Source: Bacteroides faecis MAJ27
GTDB taxonomy: Bacteria > Bacteroidota > Bacteroidia > Bacteroidales > Bacteroidaceae
Direction of reading: 5' to 3'
DNA: 64,000 nucleotides
NCBI RefSeq assembly: GCF_900106755.1
Contig: NZ_FNNN01000001.1
Coordinates: 124,001 to 188,000 of the forward strand
Below, piece by piece: positions 18,597 to 29,207 of this stretch (the stretch's first letter is position 1; every line of letters begins with the position of its first letter). The notes beneath the pieces were generated by a model that was given only the letters and a program-made list of their open reading frames with translations, searched no databases and had not been told where the DNA came from. Made by a program: the position numbers and the translations under genes.

Positions 18597-20174
18597 CTAA
18601 TTTCCGGAAAGTAGCATCTTTCCGGAATCCTTTTTATATTCTTTTCCGTTAATAATGACACCTGTAGCATTTTCTATCTGTATGGCCGGAATCTCGGAAT
18701 CCTCCACTTTGATATTCTCCATATTTACCTGAGAAGCCTGATTGATTACAATACCTTTCTTGGCATTAGTTACAGTCATGTTCTTGATAAGGATATTCTT
18801 TAGAGGCATTTCCGGCAGTCCGTTGAAATAGACTGCCCGGCCCGCACCTCTGCAAAGAACATTTGAAATATAAATATTCCTGAAAACAGGAGTTTCCTCA
18901 TTTACATCCGGTATCGGAGTTTCCGGAGAGTCATTGACAGCATAATACAAATCCATCGTCAGAGCATCATTGGGAATATCAATCATATTGATATTATCTA
19001 TGAAAATATTCTCCACTACGCCACCACGTCCGCGTGTACTCTTAAACCGCAGACCTACATCTGTGCCCACGAAAGAACAGCCCGATACATATACATTCCG
19101 AACACCACCGGACATTTCGCTGCCGATTACGAATCCGCCATGCCCATGCAAAACTGTATTATTCTTAATAATCACGTTTTCACAAGGTTCCCCCCGCCTG
19201 CGTCCATCCTCATCTTTACCCGATTTCAGACAGATAGCATCATCCCCCGCATCAAAGAAACAATTAGTGACCAGTACATTTTTACACGACTCCACATCCA
19301 ACGCATCGCCATTTTGCGAATACCAGGGATTGAATACCTTCACATCGTTCAAAGTCAAAGATTCGCAGGACAAAGGATGGATACACCAGCCCGGTGAATT
19401 CTTGAAAGTCACCCCTTCCAGCAGAATCCGTTTACTTTTTACTATACTCAGCATAACAGGACGCAACCAGCTTTTCATGTAAATCCACTCTTCATCGGTT
19501 ATTTCTTTCTGTCCGCTATTTTGTCCGGTCATAAGTACAGAGGCTTTCAAAGCACCCGCATCAGGATACCATACCTTTCCATTCTCATCCACTTTACCAC
19601 CCGAACTCACCAGATTTTTCCATTGCCGTTCCGTCATCTTATCTTTCTTGACCGGACGCCATCTATCTCCTGCCCCGTCGAAAACACCACTGCCGGTGAT
19701 GGCTATATTCTCAGCATTCATTGCCGAAATCGGCGATTGGCAACGCTTGGTGTCCAGCCCTTCGAAAGAAGCTTCGATGATGGGATATAGAGATGTATCG
19801 CTGCTAAATACAATAAGAGCATTCTTCTCAGTATATAGATTAACGTTACTCAAAAGTACAACGGGCCCCGTCAACCATAACCCTTCGGGTATGATAACTT
19901 TCCCTCCTCCTTTGGAGCTTACCGTTTTGATTGCATTGTTTATCGCCTCTGTATTCAAGGTAACACCATCACTGAGTGCGCCGAAATCACGGATATTAAC
20001 CTCATAATCGGGAAAGGAAGGTTTGCTCACTTCAGGCATCGAAAACGGAAGATTCTTGTACACATCTTCTTTCTCTTTAGTTCCATTTCCCGGATTCGAA
20101 TAAGCCAGGCATGATATAAACATCAATATACCTGTCATCATAACTCTCAAATCCTTTTTCAAAAGTGTATTCAT
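18597..20174 (-). CDS. GH28 polygalacturonase
   Basis: The 525-residue protein has a signal peptide without lipobox (MTGILMFISCLAYS) and a right-handed beta-helix with all four GH28 signatures: NGD (Asp290), DD (Asp311-Asp312) in AGDDAICLKSG, GHG (His345) and R-x-K (Arg376, Lys378). GH28 enzymes hydrolyse alpha-1,4 bonds in homogalacturonan or rhamnogalacturonan by inversion; endo or exo action cannot be decided here. The start NIRDFGALSDGVTLNTEAI is the usual N-terminal block. It is the last gene of module 1, 205 bp after SusD, with its own promoter at 20198 and a terminator between. Likely periplasmic, finishing oligogalacturonides imported by the SusC/D pair. Confidence 0.95.
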   Translation of the reverse strand: MNTLLKKDLRVMMTGILMFISCLAYSNPGNGTKEKEDVYKNLPFSMPEVSKPSFPDYEVNIRDFGALSDGVTLNTEAINNAIKTVSSKGGGKVIIPEGLWLTGPVVLLSNVNLYTEKNALIVFSSDTSLYPIIEASFEGLDTKRCQSPISAMNAENIAITGSGVFDGAGDRWRPVKKDKMTERQWKNLVSSGGKVDENGKVWYPDAGALKASVLMTGQNSGQKEITDEEWIYMKSWLRPVMLSIVKSKRILLEGVTFKNSPGWCIHPLSCESLTLNDVKVFNPWYSQNGDALDVESCKNVLVTNCFFDAGDDAICLKSGKDEDGRRRGEPCENVIIKNNTVLHGHGGFVIGSEMSGGVRNVYVSGCSFVGTDVGLRFKSTRGRGGVVENIFIDNINMIDIPNDALTMDLYYAVNDSPETPIPDVNEETPVFRNIYISNVLCRGAGRAVYFNGLPEMPLKNILIKNMTVTNAKKGIVINQASQVNMENIKVEDSEIPAIQIENATGVIINGKEYKKDSGKMLLSGN

Positions 20175-20197
20175 CTTTTTAAAATTTATATTATCGA

Positions 20198-20205
20198 CAA
20201 AAATA
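20198..20205 (-). promoter_or_regulatory. -7 box of the GH28 gene
   Basis: TATTTTTG on the minus strand fits TAnnTTTG, 24 bp upstream of the ATG. Together with the terminator at 20309-20360 it suggests GH28 is a separate unit from SusC/SusD. Confidence 0.55.
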
Positions 20206-20308
20206 ATGGAAGTACACTACCATTAAGTTCAAATATTGATAGATAAGGAGTAAAAAATAGTCGTTCGTCATTCATTTGCTAATAATACGCATCCGAAGAA
20301 TTGTCCAT

Positions 20309-20360
20309 AAAAAAGCCATAGCAGAAAATATTATGAATATTCCCTTACTATGGCCTTTTA
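20309..20360 (-). terminator. Hairpin terminator after susD of module 1
   Basis: On the minus strand AAAAGGCCATAG pairs with CTATGGCTTTTTT, which ends in a T-run; the loop holds about 26 nt. It follows the SusD stop by about 20 bp. Confidence 0.65.
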
Positions 20361-20379
20361 TTTAATCCTGAAAACGCCT

Positions 20380-22458
20380 TTAATCTATGGTTAGAGTTTC
20401 ATCATCTTGCCAATCTATAGTTCCGGCAGCACCGTTCTGGTCTGTCCAACCTTTGGTTTGTCCGAGCCAGGAGTTATTGTCCAGAATATCCTTCGATAGC
20501 CCCATCATATAATAATTAGATCTCCAGCCCATCTTAATCCATTCATTATTATTATTCTTATCCGGTTGCGCATTGGGTTCCCCATACTGGAAGTTAGCTT
20601 CCCAAAAATCGGCAACCTTTTTAAGTTGGTCCTGAAAATCAACTGACTCAGGGTCAGCAAAAATAGTCTTACGAAGATCTGCCAATACATCTTTGCTGCC
20701 AGGTGTATATCCATCTTTTACATCTACATATTTAGCTGTACGATATTTCTCAGTCAACGGAGTTATGCCCAAGAAAGAACAAGTATTTGTAGTGCTTAAC
20801 TGCATATTTTCCCCTTGTCCTCCATCATAAAGCATCCAACGCCAAATATCCCAGTACCGTTTTCCTTCAAAAGCCAACTCAACCTGACGTTCGCGTAAAC
20901 AAGCAGCGAGTGCTGAAGCACGATCTGTCACATAAGTATCCAATCCATAGTTGTTATCTGACGGAATACCGACACGGGCACGCAATTTTCCAATTGTTTG
21001 TTTACATAAGTCTATCTGATTGGTCACCGCATAACATTCGGCCAGATTCAACTGTAATTCCGCGTAACGAAAATCATAAATATGTACACCTGAAGCTTCA
21101 TAGTTATTATCCGAAGCCGTATTGAGCCCACTCATCTTACGTACACACACCGGACTAGTTATATTTACGCCTTCACTATATGCAAATCCACTAGTGGTTG
21201 ATTCTGAAGTTCTCCAACGATAAGCCCAAACGGTATCATTAGTCAACGCTTTATGTCCCCACTTTAAACCACTGAATGCAAATGTCTGGTAAAAACGTGG
21301 ATCACGATATTCCATGAAACGTAAACTTCCATCTACCACTCTGTGACTAGCATCGGGAAGGGTTCCATCAGCCATCGGGAATACATCTATTAATTCAATA
21401 GGTACACCTTTTCCACCGCTACCTCCCTGAGAAGTCAGTCGAATAGACTTTTCCCAACGATTGTTTTTGTAACCCAACGAAGAATTACTTTCCTTTGCCA
21501 ATAATCTGACAACTAACGTCTCTCTATTGGAATGTTCGTTATCATCATCAGCAAGTATCTTGCCCCAAGTTACAGCATCAGTCACACCGTTCAAGCCACT
21601 GGCAGTAATGCCCGACATAGCGTCTTGAGTGGCTTTCAATGCTTGTTGCCAACGGATATTACCAGCATCATTCCAATTTTTATTAAAAATAGGGCTGGCA
21701 TAGAATAGCAAGACACGACTTTTATAAGCTAATGCACCACCCCGTGTCAACCGACCGTAGTCGTTTGTCCCCCATTCGTCCGGCAATAAAGTAGACGCCT
21801 CGGTCAAATCTTTCACTATCTGATCTATACACTGAGTTACAGAAGCTCTTGGTAGTCCTGCATCGGTCGCTTCCGCATTCAACACGGTTGTCACAATAGG
21901 TACACAACCATACATACGAACCAAATCGAACAATTGCATGGCACGCAAAAAGAGTGCCTGACCTTTGGCTTGATCTTTAGTCTCCTGCGAAACGGAGGAA
22001 GCATTTATATCACGAAGTAAAACATTACAATTACGAATGCGTGTATAGGCATTATTGGTAATGCTTGAACCTAATGCCTTTCCAAAATAACCGGCAAACA
22101 ACGGATCATAACTTTTACCACTGGAAGCATCAGTCTGTGTCTTTATATCATCAATTGTCGAATATTGGGTACTCGGGTCAATCCGGCTGGTAGAAGTAAT
22201 ACCCCACATCTCATCTGTAAACTCATTGAAGTCCTGCGCATAAGCTGTATGCAATCCCAAGTACTGAGATGCCGGAGAAGTGTAATTCTCAAAGCAATTC
22301 TGATAAAGCCCTGCCAAATACCAGGTAATTTTGGTTTCGGAATCAAAATCATCATAAGCTCCATAATTATTCATATCCAAAAAGGAATCATTACATCCGG
22401 ACATGAACATTCCCAGAGCTAAAGTTCCCGCATATAATAAGTTTTTCTTTTTCATCAT
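20380..22458 (-). CDS. SusD-like outer-membrane glycan-binding lipoprotein, module 1
   Basis: The 692-residue protein begins with a lipoprotein signal (lipobox FMSGC, Cys at about residue 22) and has the RagB/SusD organisation: an N-terminal helical part with AYTRIRNCNVLLRDI, QALFLRAMQLFDLVRMYG (the SusD helix), a central ligand loop region and the C-terminal block LAACLRERQVELAFEGKRYW. It is longer than many SusD proteins (about 500-600), with insertions in the middle. SusD proteins sit on the cell surface as a lid on SusC and capture oligosaccharides. It lies 11 bp after susC and is surely co-transcribed. The pectin context suggests oligogalacturonides as ligand. Confidence 0.95.
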   Translation of the reverse strand: MMKKKNLLYAGTLALGMFMSGCNDSFLDMNNYGAYDDFDSETKITWYLAGLYQNCFENYTSPASQYLGLHTAYAQDFNEFTDEMWGITSTSRIDPSTQYSTIDDIKTQTDASSGKSYDPLFAGYFGKALGSSITNNAYTRIRNCNVLLRDINASSVSQETKDQAKGQALFLRAMQLFDLVRMYGCVPIVTTVLNAEATDAGLPRASVTQCIDQIVKDLTEASTLLPDEWGTNDYGRLTRGGALAYKSRVLLFYASPIFNKNWNDAGNIRWQQALKATQDAMSGITASGLNGVTDAVTWGKILADDDNEHSNRETLVVRLLAKESNSSLGYKNNRWEKSIRLTSQGGSGGKGVPIELIDVFPMADGTLPDASHRVVDGSLRFMEYRDPRFYQTFAFSGLKWGHKALTNDTVWAYRWRTSESTTSGFAYSEGVNITSPVCVRKMSGLNTASDNNYEASGVHIYDFRYAELQLNLAECYAVTNQIDLCKQTIGKLRARVGIPSDNNYGLDTYVTDRASALAACLRERQVELAFEGKRYWDIWRWMLYDGGQGENMQLSTTNTCSFLGITPLTEKYRTAKYVDVKDGYTPGSKDVLADLRKTIFADPESVDFQDQLKKVADFWEANFQYGEPNAQPDKNNNNEWIKMGWRSNYYMMGLSKDILDNNSWLGQTKGWTDQNGAAGTIDWQDDETLTID

Positions 22459-22469
22459 TGATACAGTTT

Positions 22470-25400
22470 TTAAAATGTAACATTAACACCTAATGACCAT
22501 GTTCTCAAAGTAGGATATTCTGTAGAAGAAGAATCATACATATTACGATAATGATCAGGGTAAGGGTTGTATAAATCCCATAAATTATTACCTGTCAGAT
22601 TCACACGGACAGCCGACATCTTCAACGGAGCAATCCATTTCTTAGGGAACGAGTAGCTGACAGACAAATTACGTATATAGCAGCGGAACGTACTGATCAT
22701 CCAGAAATCTGAATTGGCAATAGCTGAACTGGAGATCAAAGATTCTGCTCCTAAATTGGGATACTTGCCATACGGATTGTTTACCTCATCAAACATATCT
22801 CCCCAAAAGGAATCCGGTGCCCATATCATCGTACTCTTGTTACCCCCCATAGAAGCACGGTCAATAAAGCGTACACCACCCCATGAAGTTGCAATGTTGG
22901 CACTTATAGAAAGTCCCTTCCAACTAGCACCTAATCTAGTCGAAATATTATAGGTTTTGTTTTTCTCACATAATTTCCCATAATCCTGTTCAAGAACAAT
23001 CTGTCCGTTAGGACCCTGCTGTACGCCATTCACCATTTCACCTCCTAAGTCCTGGTAAGCGACCATGCCCGGACGCAAATCATCCTTGCTGGTTTTATCA
23101 AGATACTTAGTTTGTCCTCCTTCAGGTGTCCATGATTCCAGATAATACCAATAATTATTGATATCTTCTTGTGTACGCAAAATACCATCACCCATCGAAG
23201 TACCTTTCCATACTTTAAATCCCCATACAGGCAGATAAGTAGACATTCCTTCCTCCCAACTTGAGCTGCAAGGATATTTATTATAGCGTAAACCGGGAAC
23301 CCATTCTTTCACTTTACTACCACTTAAACCAAAATCCATACCAATATTGTAGTTTACTTTTCCGATTTTATCACGCCAAGTCAAAGAAAGTTCACCACCA
23401 TATGTATCAACACGACCAAAATTCTCTTCCGCATACGAACCACCGGCATAAATAGGTATTCCTGGTTGGCTTGCCATAAACTGATTCAGAATGTTATCAT
23501 TAATGTCATAGTAAAAATCGAATACAGCACTTAAACGACCATCAAAGAAACGAGTGTCAAAACCAAGATTGAACTTATCGGAAACATCCCATTTCACATT
23601 ACGATTAGGAGATGCCTGTGGTATGAGGCTGGTACCCGGTTTACCACTCTCAGCTCCGAACTGCATACCTTTCAGATCCATCTTATATTGTTCTTTCCAT
23701 TTCCACATCTTGATATTATCGCGTCCCGTACGTCCCCAGGATGCGCGTATCTTCAGAAACTCGAACCAAGGAAGTGAACGTTTGAACCATCCTTCTTCGG
23801 AAAGAATCCAACCGGCAGAAATACCGGGAAAAAATCCCCAATAGTTTTCAGGAGCAAACTTCGTAGAAGCATCCGAACGGAAAATAAACTGTAACATATA
23901 ACGGTCGGCATACGAATAGGCGATACGTCCCAGATAAGAAAGAGAACCTGATTCTCCTTTCAATGTTACTGTATTATCAGAAGTCAATGCAGATTTGCCA
24001 TCTGTTCCTACGATAGAAGGTCCCCCTACCCCCAAATAAGTATCAGAAATATCGTGCGCCAGATCAGCATATTCAATATCACGGGAATCATAGAATGATT
24101 CGTAACGTTCAATAGACGCCATTGCCGAAATGCTATGTAATCCAAACGTACGGTCATAATTTACATAAAAGTTCATTTGCCGTCTGTCCGATTGTTTATC
24201 TTTGAATGATAAGGTACTGTTTTTATCGAAAACCGATTGTTTAAAAGAACTGTTCGGAATGGTATATACCAAATGTTGATTAGCAGGCATTCTGCCACCT
24301 ACATAAGCTAATTCATACGGAAAACTGGCTTGTTCTGTAGCTTCGCTTGAATGTGAAGATGAATATGTGGCGCGGAGTGACAGTCCCTTCACAAATGGAA
24401 CCTCATAAGTCAATGAAATATCAGCATTCCAGCTATTGGTCCTGTTCTTACTGAATGAGCCACTGTTGCTCAATGCGAAATAATTCCAGGAAGTAACATA
24501 GTCACGATTAAAGTTCGGACTAGTATAAGTATTCTCTATCGGTCCCAGCCAATATTCCTGATCGACCCCGTTCTCATCCGGCAACATCACACTCCAAGGC
24601 ATATGATTCGGCATATGATGCAAGGCACTATAGTCCGATTTTTCTGTACTTCCACTCATTCCGTACAGTTTAAAACGCGCTCCTTTTGTATATATCTGGT
24701 CAGACTTTCCTTCATTACCGGCAACAGTGGCAGACAATTTGATGTCATTCGTCAAACGCACATCAACACCGGCACGATAAGTATAACGCTTGTAGCTTTG
24801 TTCCCCCAAATTCGCTCCTTGGTCATAATAAGTAGCACCTGCATAATAAGTAGCACGTTCACTGCCACCATTAACGTTCAGAGTGTGTGTCTGTTGAAAA
24901 GCGGACGACCAACCGGCCTTATCCAGCCAGTCATAATTCAGGTTATCCATTTCAGCCAATTCCATATCACTGTAAAGTACATCCAAATCGTCATATCCAC
25001 TCGCCTTGTTGGAACCGATTGCCAAAGCATTATAGAAACGTCCGTAATCAGAACCTTTCAACACCTTAGAGTGGCTGACTGCGTCATTTACCGCAAATTT
25101 CCCGGAATAAGAAATAACTGGTATTCCCTTTTTACCTCTTTTGGTTTTTACCAGAATTGCACCATTGGCAGCACGCGAACCATAAATTGCCGCACTCGCA
25201 TCACGTAAGACGGTAATGCTCTCCACTTCCGAAGGATCAAGCATATTGAATTGTTCCATGCTCGGCTGCCCATTAGTACCCAGCTGAATGACGTCATCGA
25301 TAATAATCAGAGGAGTCGAGTTACCACCGTCTTTGGAAATACCGGTAAAAGTACGATTCTGACGAATATAAACTTCATTAGCATTCGTACCCGGACGACT

Positions 25401-25898
25401 GGAACCCAATTCTACTGTTAAACCGTTAACCATTCCTTGCAATGCTTCCGAAAGATTGGATACAGGAAGGTCTTCCAACTCTTCAGCAGAAATGGTCGAA
25501 ACAGAACCGGTTATATTCTTCTGTTTCATACTACCATAACCAACCACAACCACTTCATCCAGTTTTTGGTTATCCTCCTGAAGAACTATATTTAATGTAT
25601 TACTTTTAGGAACAAAAGTTTGCTTAATATAGCCTATATAAGAAACTACAACCTTTTTCCCTTCAGGAACATCCAGAGAGAAATGACCGTCAATATCAGT
25701 GATAGTACCCGTCGGAGAATCTTGCAACCTTATAGTGGCACCAATAATCGGTTGACCACTTTCATCCAATATCTGCCCCGTTACTTTCCGGGGTTGTGCG
25801 TTAACAGATAATGCAAATGCGATGAAGCATAACAGCATACCTATCTTTTTAACGGATGAAGAACTTATGTACTTCATAAATATAACGTATTTATACAT
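22470..25898 (-). CDS. SusC-like TonB-dependent outer-membrane transporter, module 1
   Basis: About 1142 residues. After the signal peptide (MLLCFIAFALSVNAQ) comes a carboxypeptidase-regulatory-like domain (VTGQILDESGQPIIGATI), a TonB-box-like stretch (DEVVVVGYGSMKQKNITGS), the plug (LQGMVNGLTV, SITVLRDASAAIYGSRAANG) and a 22-strand-type barrel ending in an aromatic-rich C-terminus (TWSLGVNVTF). It imports oligosaccharides using TonB energy, in complex with the SusD partner. The start was set at 25898 because AAAGGAA lies just before that ATG; an in-frame ATG at 25937 overlaps the previous gene. The preceding gene stops 26 bp upstream, so PL1, lipoprotein, SusC and SusD form one operon. Confidence 0.95.
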   Translation of the reverse strand: MYKYVIFMKYISSSSVKKIGMLLCFIAFALSVNAQPRKVTGQILDESGQPIIGATIRLQDSPTGTITDIDGHFSLDVPEGKKVVVSYIGYIKQTFVPKSNTLNIVLQEDNQKLDEVVVVGYGSMKQKNITGSVSTISAEELEDLPVSNLSEALQGMVNGLTVELGSSRPGTNANEVYIRQNRTFTGISKDGGNSTPLIIIDDVIQLGTNGQPSMEQFNMLDPSEVESITVLRDASAAIYGSRAANGAILVKTKRGKKGIPVISYSGKFAVNDAVSHSKVLKGSDYGRFYNALAIGSNKASGYDDLDVLYSDMELAEMDNLNYDWLDKAGWSSAFQQTHTLNVNGGSERATYYAGATYYDQGANLGEQSYKRYTYRAGVDVRLTNDIKLSATVAGNEGKSDQIYTKGARFKLYGMSGSTEKSDYSALHHMPNHMPWSVMLPDENGVDQEYWLGPIENTYTSPNFNRDYVTSWNYFALSNSGSFSKNRTNSWNADISLTYEVPFVKGLSLRATYSSSHSSEATEQASFPYELAYVGGRMPANQHLVYTIPNSSFKQSVFDKNSTLSFKDKQSDRRQMNFYVNYDRTFGLHSISAMASIERYESFYDSRDIEYADLAHDISDTYLGVGGPSIVGTDGKSALTSDNTVTLKGESGSLSYLGRIAYSYADRYMLQFIFRSDASTKFAPENYWGFFPGISAGWILSEEGWFKRSLPWFEFLKIRASWGRTGRDNIKMWKWKEQYKMDLKGMQFGAESGKPGTSLIPQASPNRNVKWDVSDKFNLGFDTRFFDGRLSAVFDFYYDINDNILNQFMASQPGIPIYAGGSYAEENFGRVDTYGGELSLTWRDKIGKVNYNIGMDFGLSGSKVKEWVPGLRYNKYPCSSSWEEGMSTYLPVWGFKVWKGTSMGDGILRTQEDINNYWYYLESWTPEGGQTKYLDKTSKDDLRPGMVAYQDLGGEMVNGVQQGPNGQIVLEQDYGKLCEKNKTYNISTRLGASWKGLSISANIATSWGGVRFIDRASMGGNKSTMIWAPDSFWGDMFDEVNNPYGKYPNLGAESLISSSAIANSDFWMISTFRCYIRNLSVSYSFPKKWIAPLKMSAVRVNLTGNNLWDLYNPYPDHYRNMYDSSSTEYPTLRTWSLGVNVTF

Positions 25899-25924
25899 AT
25901 TATTTCCTTTATTAAATGCGCAGT

Positions 25925-27589
25925 TCATCTTCTCCATTCGGGAGCTCCCACGCTAGAACAACCTTCAAATAATTCATTCAGTTTAAAATTGTTATTAGCC
26001 GGATCGGTAAACAAACCAGTTGTCGACATTTTAGAATCACTCAGCCCAAGACTGCCCTTAGTTGATGAATGATCACTTGTCTGAAAACTGTTAACCGGAC
26101 TAAAGCGATAACTTCCCGTATAGTCATCCTGACCACCAGAACCCAGTTCATTAAACTTCGGAATATTATTGTCTATTTTCATAGAGCCACCAAAAACGCA
26201 ATTCTCTATTTTAATGGGAATATTTGCAGCTACTCGGAATAAAAATGCATTTTCCATAGGGGCATAGCAGAATGTCGTGTTCGTAATTGATATATTTTTA
26301 CCACTATCCGTATTACGCAAATCGGCAATAGCACAAATATTAGTTATGGTACATCCATCAAAAGAAACATCATTTACATAATTTCCTTTTTTTCCATCTG
26401 TAGAAACAATACCTTGATTACCTATTGCATTGATTGTACATTCTTTAAATAAAATTGCTTCAACACTTCCGCCTGCTTGTTTCGAACGAACAATAGCACG
26501 GAAATTCTCGATATAACAATTGGTAAAATCGACCGTATTGATCAAGAAGACTTTAGATTCCGGACAGATCACCTGTTTGCCGCTCAAACTGTTGTTAGTC
26601 ATTTCCGACAAAGGTTTTGCAGCCTTTAGATTGATGCGTTTGAACGTTATCTTATCTATCATACCATCTTCTACCACACGAAAAGCATTATCAAAGCTAA
26701 AAGTAGGATACTCCTCCAATGTTTGCGGAGTTACAAAATTAACAGAATGAGCAAATTCAATAATCGATTCACCACTATTCAACACATATGTTTTTCCTGC
26801 CGGAAGAATAAAAGTGGTGCCTTCTGCTATAGAATTCCAATCGAGACTGTTGAAATAATTCGGGTCAAACGGTTCGTTACGCAAGTCTACACGATTTGCC
26901 GTTCCATAATCCGCATCCAAATTCTCTGTAGTTTCTGTTGTTACTTCGATACGTGCCTGATAAGTTTCAGAGGTCTGCTCAGCCCCTGAATACAGACTGA
27001 CACGATAAGATGTTTCAGGAGTCAGATCACCTATAATTTTCGAACCAGCCAGGTACTCTTCCGAAGAAACCTGATATACCTTCATTTCCTGTGAATCGTC
27101 TTCTGCTCCGACCGGAACTGCGGTCAAAGCCGTAATAACAACCGTATCATTGGGGGACCATGAGATAAGAGCCTGCGTATCAATCGTACGAGTTTCCTTC
27201 AACTCAATAGACAAAGGACGATAAAGAATCCCTGTCACCTCCGTCTCCCAATAACCGGACAATCTTCCATTACCTATACATTTTACCTTAAATTTGTAAT
27301 TTTCTTCCCAATCCAAAACAATAACACAGGAAGATTGGTCAGTTGATACTGTTTCTGTTTTATAGAGCTCTTCCTCCTTATTAGTCACCTTATATACTTC
27401 GACGACATATTCAGTCGCCCCTTCTACACTCTTCCAACTAATATAGGCTTTGTTTTGTACGACCTCCATCGTTGCCACAGGCCGTAATAGAACTTTAGCA
27501 CCTGAATCGTCATTGTCCGAACAGCCTGTCACCAGAAACAAGAAGCTACTCAACAGGAGGCCTACCATCATTAATTTCATTAAATTCAT
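25925..27589 (-). CDS. Surface lipoprotein with fibronectin-like and beta-helix (DUF4957/DUF5123-type) regions, module 1
   Basis: About 554 residues with a lipoprotein signal (LLLSSFLFLVTGC). Residues 35-215 look like two fibronectin type III-like domains (VATMEVVQNKAYISWKSV; LTPETSYRVSLYSG). The rest is a solenoid of short repeats such as TNCYIENFRAIVRS and NVSFDGCTITNICAIADLR, typical of parallel beta-helices in pectin-binding or pectin-lyase-like proteins; no clear lyase active site is seen. The order lipoprotein then susC then susD and its relation to the 42473 protein suggest a surface glycan-binding protein of the uptake complex. The ATG at 27589 was chosen because it opens a normal lipoprotein signal; upstream in-frame ATGs overlap the PL1 gene. 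Binding role is inferred. Confidence 0.82.
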   Translation of the reverse strand: MNLMKLMMVGLLLSSFLFLVTGCSDNDDSGAKVLLRPVATMEVVQNKAYISWKSVEGATEYVVEVYKVTNKEEELYKTETVSTDQSSCVIVLDWEENYKFKVKCIGNGRLSGYWETEVTGILYRPLSIELKETRTIDTQALISWSPNDTVVITALTAVPVGAEDDSQEMKVYQVSSEEYLAGSKIIGDLTPETSYRVSLYSGAEQTSETYQARIEVTTETTENLDADYGTANRVDLRNEPFDPNYFNSLDWNSIAEGTTFILPAGKTYVLNSGESIIEFAHSVNFVTPQTLEEYPTFSFDNAFRVVEDGMIDKITFKRINLKAAKPLSEMTNNSLSGKQVICPESKVFLINTVDFTNCYIENFRAIVRSKQAGGSVEAILFKECTINAIGNQGIVSTDGKKGNYVNDVSFDGCTITNICAIADLRNTDSGKNISITNTTFCYAPMENAFLFRVAANIPIKIENCVFGGSMKIDNNIPKFNELGSGGQDDYTGSYRFSPVNSFQTSDHSSTKGSLGLSDSKMSTTGLFTDPANNNFKLNELFEGCSSVGAPEWRR

Positions 27590-27623
27590 AGTATTTAATT
27601 TTAATATTAACATTTCATTGATC

Positions 27624-29207
27624 TTACTTCTTGAAGTTGTATGAGATGCTTTCATTCACCAAACTATTGATATATACTTCTAAAGCAGTATACCCAATAT
27701 CCGTAGTTTTGTTGCGATCTTCCGAATTAGTCGGATCCAATCCTACTTTCTTTTCCCAAGCATCATCCATACTATCTTTATCTGCATCTGTAATAACTCC
27801 GGATGTATTATATGTCAACCCTTCAAATCCTTCTGCTTCTTCCGGACTATTGATTATCCCAGGAAGAGGCCCACTTTTATCATCACCGGCTCCCGTATAG
27901 GTGCAACTTCCCCCCTTCACGTCTTTAATGATACGTGCATCCACTTTATCCCGTGGAAAGGCACCAGCGCCATTATCACCGATTACCGACTGGAAAGCCT
28001 TTTCGGCAGATTCGTAATTCTCGGACAAGGTATATGCTTCCCAATCAAACCAATATTGTTCGTAATTATCTTTACCAGAAGATACAATAAAAGAAGAAGC
28101 TTTCATTTCATCAAGACTATAAGGGTAGTTACCATCTGTATATATACCCTTCCAGTTGTCAGAAGTGAGATCAGAATTCCCTTCCATTACATTTCCATCA
28201 AAAAACCACTTGGATGCAGCACGCAAAGGAGCCTTTTCCGGATCACGTGCACTTGATTGACGGAAGAATTTCGGTTCCTTCACACGAGCCGTTGTAGCAG
28301 GTCCCGGTTTATAGTAGTTATTCACAAAGTTACATGACCATCCATGATGTTCCGAATCTTGTGACTCGTCCATTCCTCCATAAGTAGCCATTTGGCTCCC
28401 CCAATTATAGTTCACATTATTAATATATTCCATATATACATTGATATCCTGTCCGGGGTCTTTGCCTCTCGCGCCATTCATCAATGGAGTACGGCTATTA
28501 CAATGAGCAAACAAATTATGGTGGTAAGTAGAAGAGGTACCACCCCATGCACCGCCATAGCCACGGGAACCTTTCTTATTTACAGAATAATAAAGTCCTT
28601 CACTGGAGATGCACCATTGTACTGTAGAAAAATGGGTATCAATAAAATCCGTGTTTTCTTCACTTGCCCAACTAAATGAACAATGGTCAATGATAAAGTT
28701 ATTAGCATTTTCCACACGGAGGCATGCAGCATTATGATCTTTTCCACTCGCATCCTTATCCCCTACACGGAAACGCACATGGCGAATAATAAAATTTTCA
28801 GAACCTCCAAAATTCACTTCATTCTTTATCACACAAATTCCACCTCCCGGAGCAGTCTGTCCGGCTATTGTGAAATTCTTTGCTTTACAACGTATCTCCG
28901 ACTTCAATTCTATTTTACCGGAAACGGTAAAAACAATCGTAGTAGCCTCATTCTCTGAACATTGTTTCAATGCCCACCGAAAAGATCCTTCGCCATCATC
29001 ATTGGTGTTTGTTACTTTAACTACGACTCCGTTACGACCCCCCGTCGCATTTTTCCCAAAGCCTTCGGCAGTAGGAAAAGCTTTCAATACTTCCGGTGCT
29101 TTCGCGTAAGGGCCCAAGTCCATATTAGTGAATCCTTTGACATCAGTACATGCTCCTAAAATCGTAGTACAACCTACAAAAAACAGACACTTAGTAAAAT
29201 AATACAT
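27624..29207 (-). CDS. PL1-like pectate lyase lipoprotein, module 1
   Basis: About 527 residues from the ATG at 29207, which has AAGGTG in front and opens a lipoprotein signal (FFVGCTTILGAC). The beta-helix core shares blocks with the two PL1 proteins at 34086 and 35685: AFPTAEGFGKNATGGRNG, FTIAGQTAPGGGICV, NFIIDHCSFSWASEENTD and NLFAHCNSRTPLM. A C-terminal acidic segment (DADKDSMDDAWEKKVGLDP) looks like a calcium-binding type 3 repeat. Pectate lyases cleave homogalacturonan by calcium-dependent beta-elimination, giving 4,5-unsaturated ends. As a lipoprotein it probably works at the cell surface. First gene of the module-1 operon. The residue pattern is more distant than that of the tandem pair, so activity on another uronate polymer is possible. 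Confidence 0.86.
   Translation of the reverse strand: MYYFTKCLFFVGCTTILGACTDVKGFTNMDLGPYAKAPEVLKAFPTAEGFGKNATGGRNGVVVKVTNTNDDGEGSFRWALKQCSENEATTIVFTVSGKIELKSEIRCKAKNFTIAGQTAPGGGICVIKNEVNFGGSENFIIRHVRFRVGDKDASGKDHNAACLRVENANNFIIDHCSFSWASEENTDFIDTHFSTVQWCISSEGLYYSVNKKGSRGYGGAWGGTSSTYHHNLFAHCNSRTPLMNGARGKDPGQDINVYMEYINNVNYNWGSQMATYGGMDESQDSEHHGWSCNFVNNYYKPGPATTARVKEPKFFRQSSARDPEKAPLRAASKWFFDGNVMEGNSDLTSDNWKGIYTDGNYPYSLDEMKASSFIVSSGKDNYEQYWFDWEAYTLSENYESAEKAFQSVIGDNGAGAFPRDKVDARIIKDVKGGSCTYTGAGDDKSGPLPGIINSPEEAEGFEGLTYNTSGVITDADKDSMDDAWEKKVGLDPTNSEDRNKTTDIGYTALEVYINSLVNESISYNFKK

Noticed and set aside
24603..25208. 201-codon plus-strand open frame inside susC
   Set aside because: Antisense to a well-conserved TonB-dependent transporter; no family signature.
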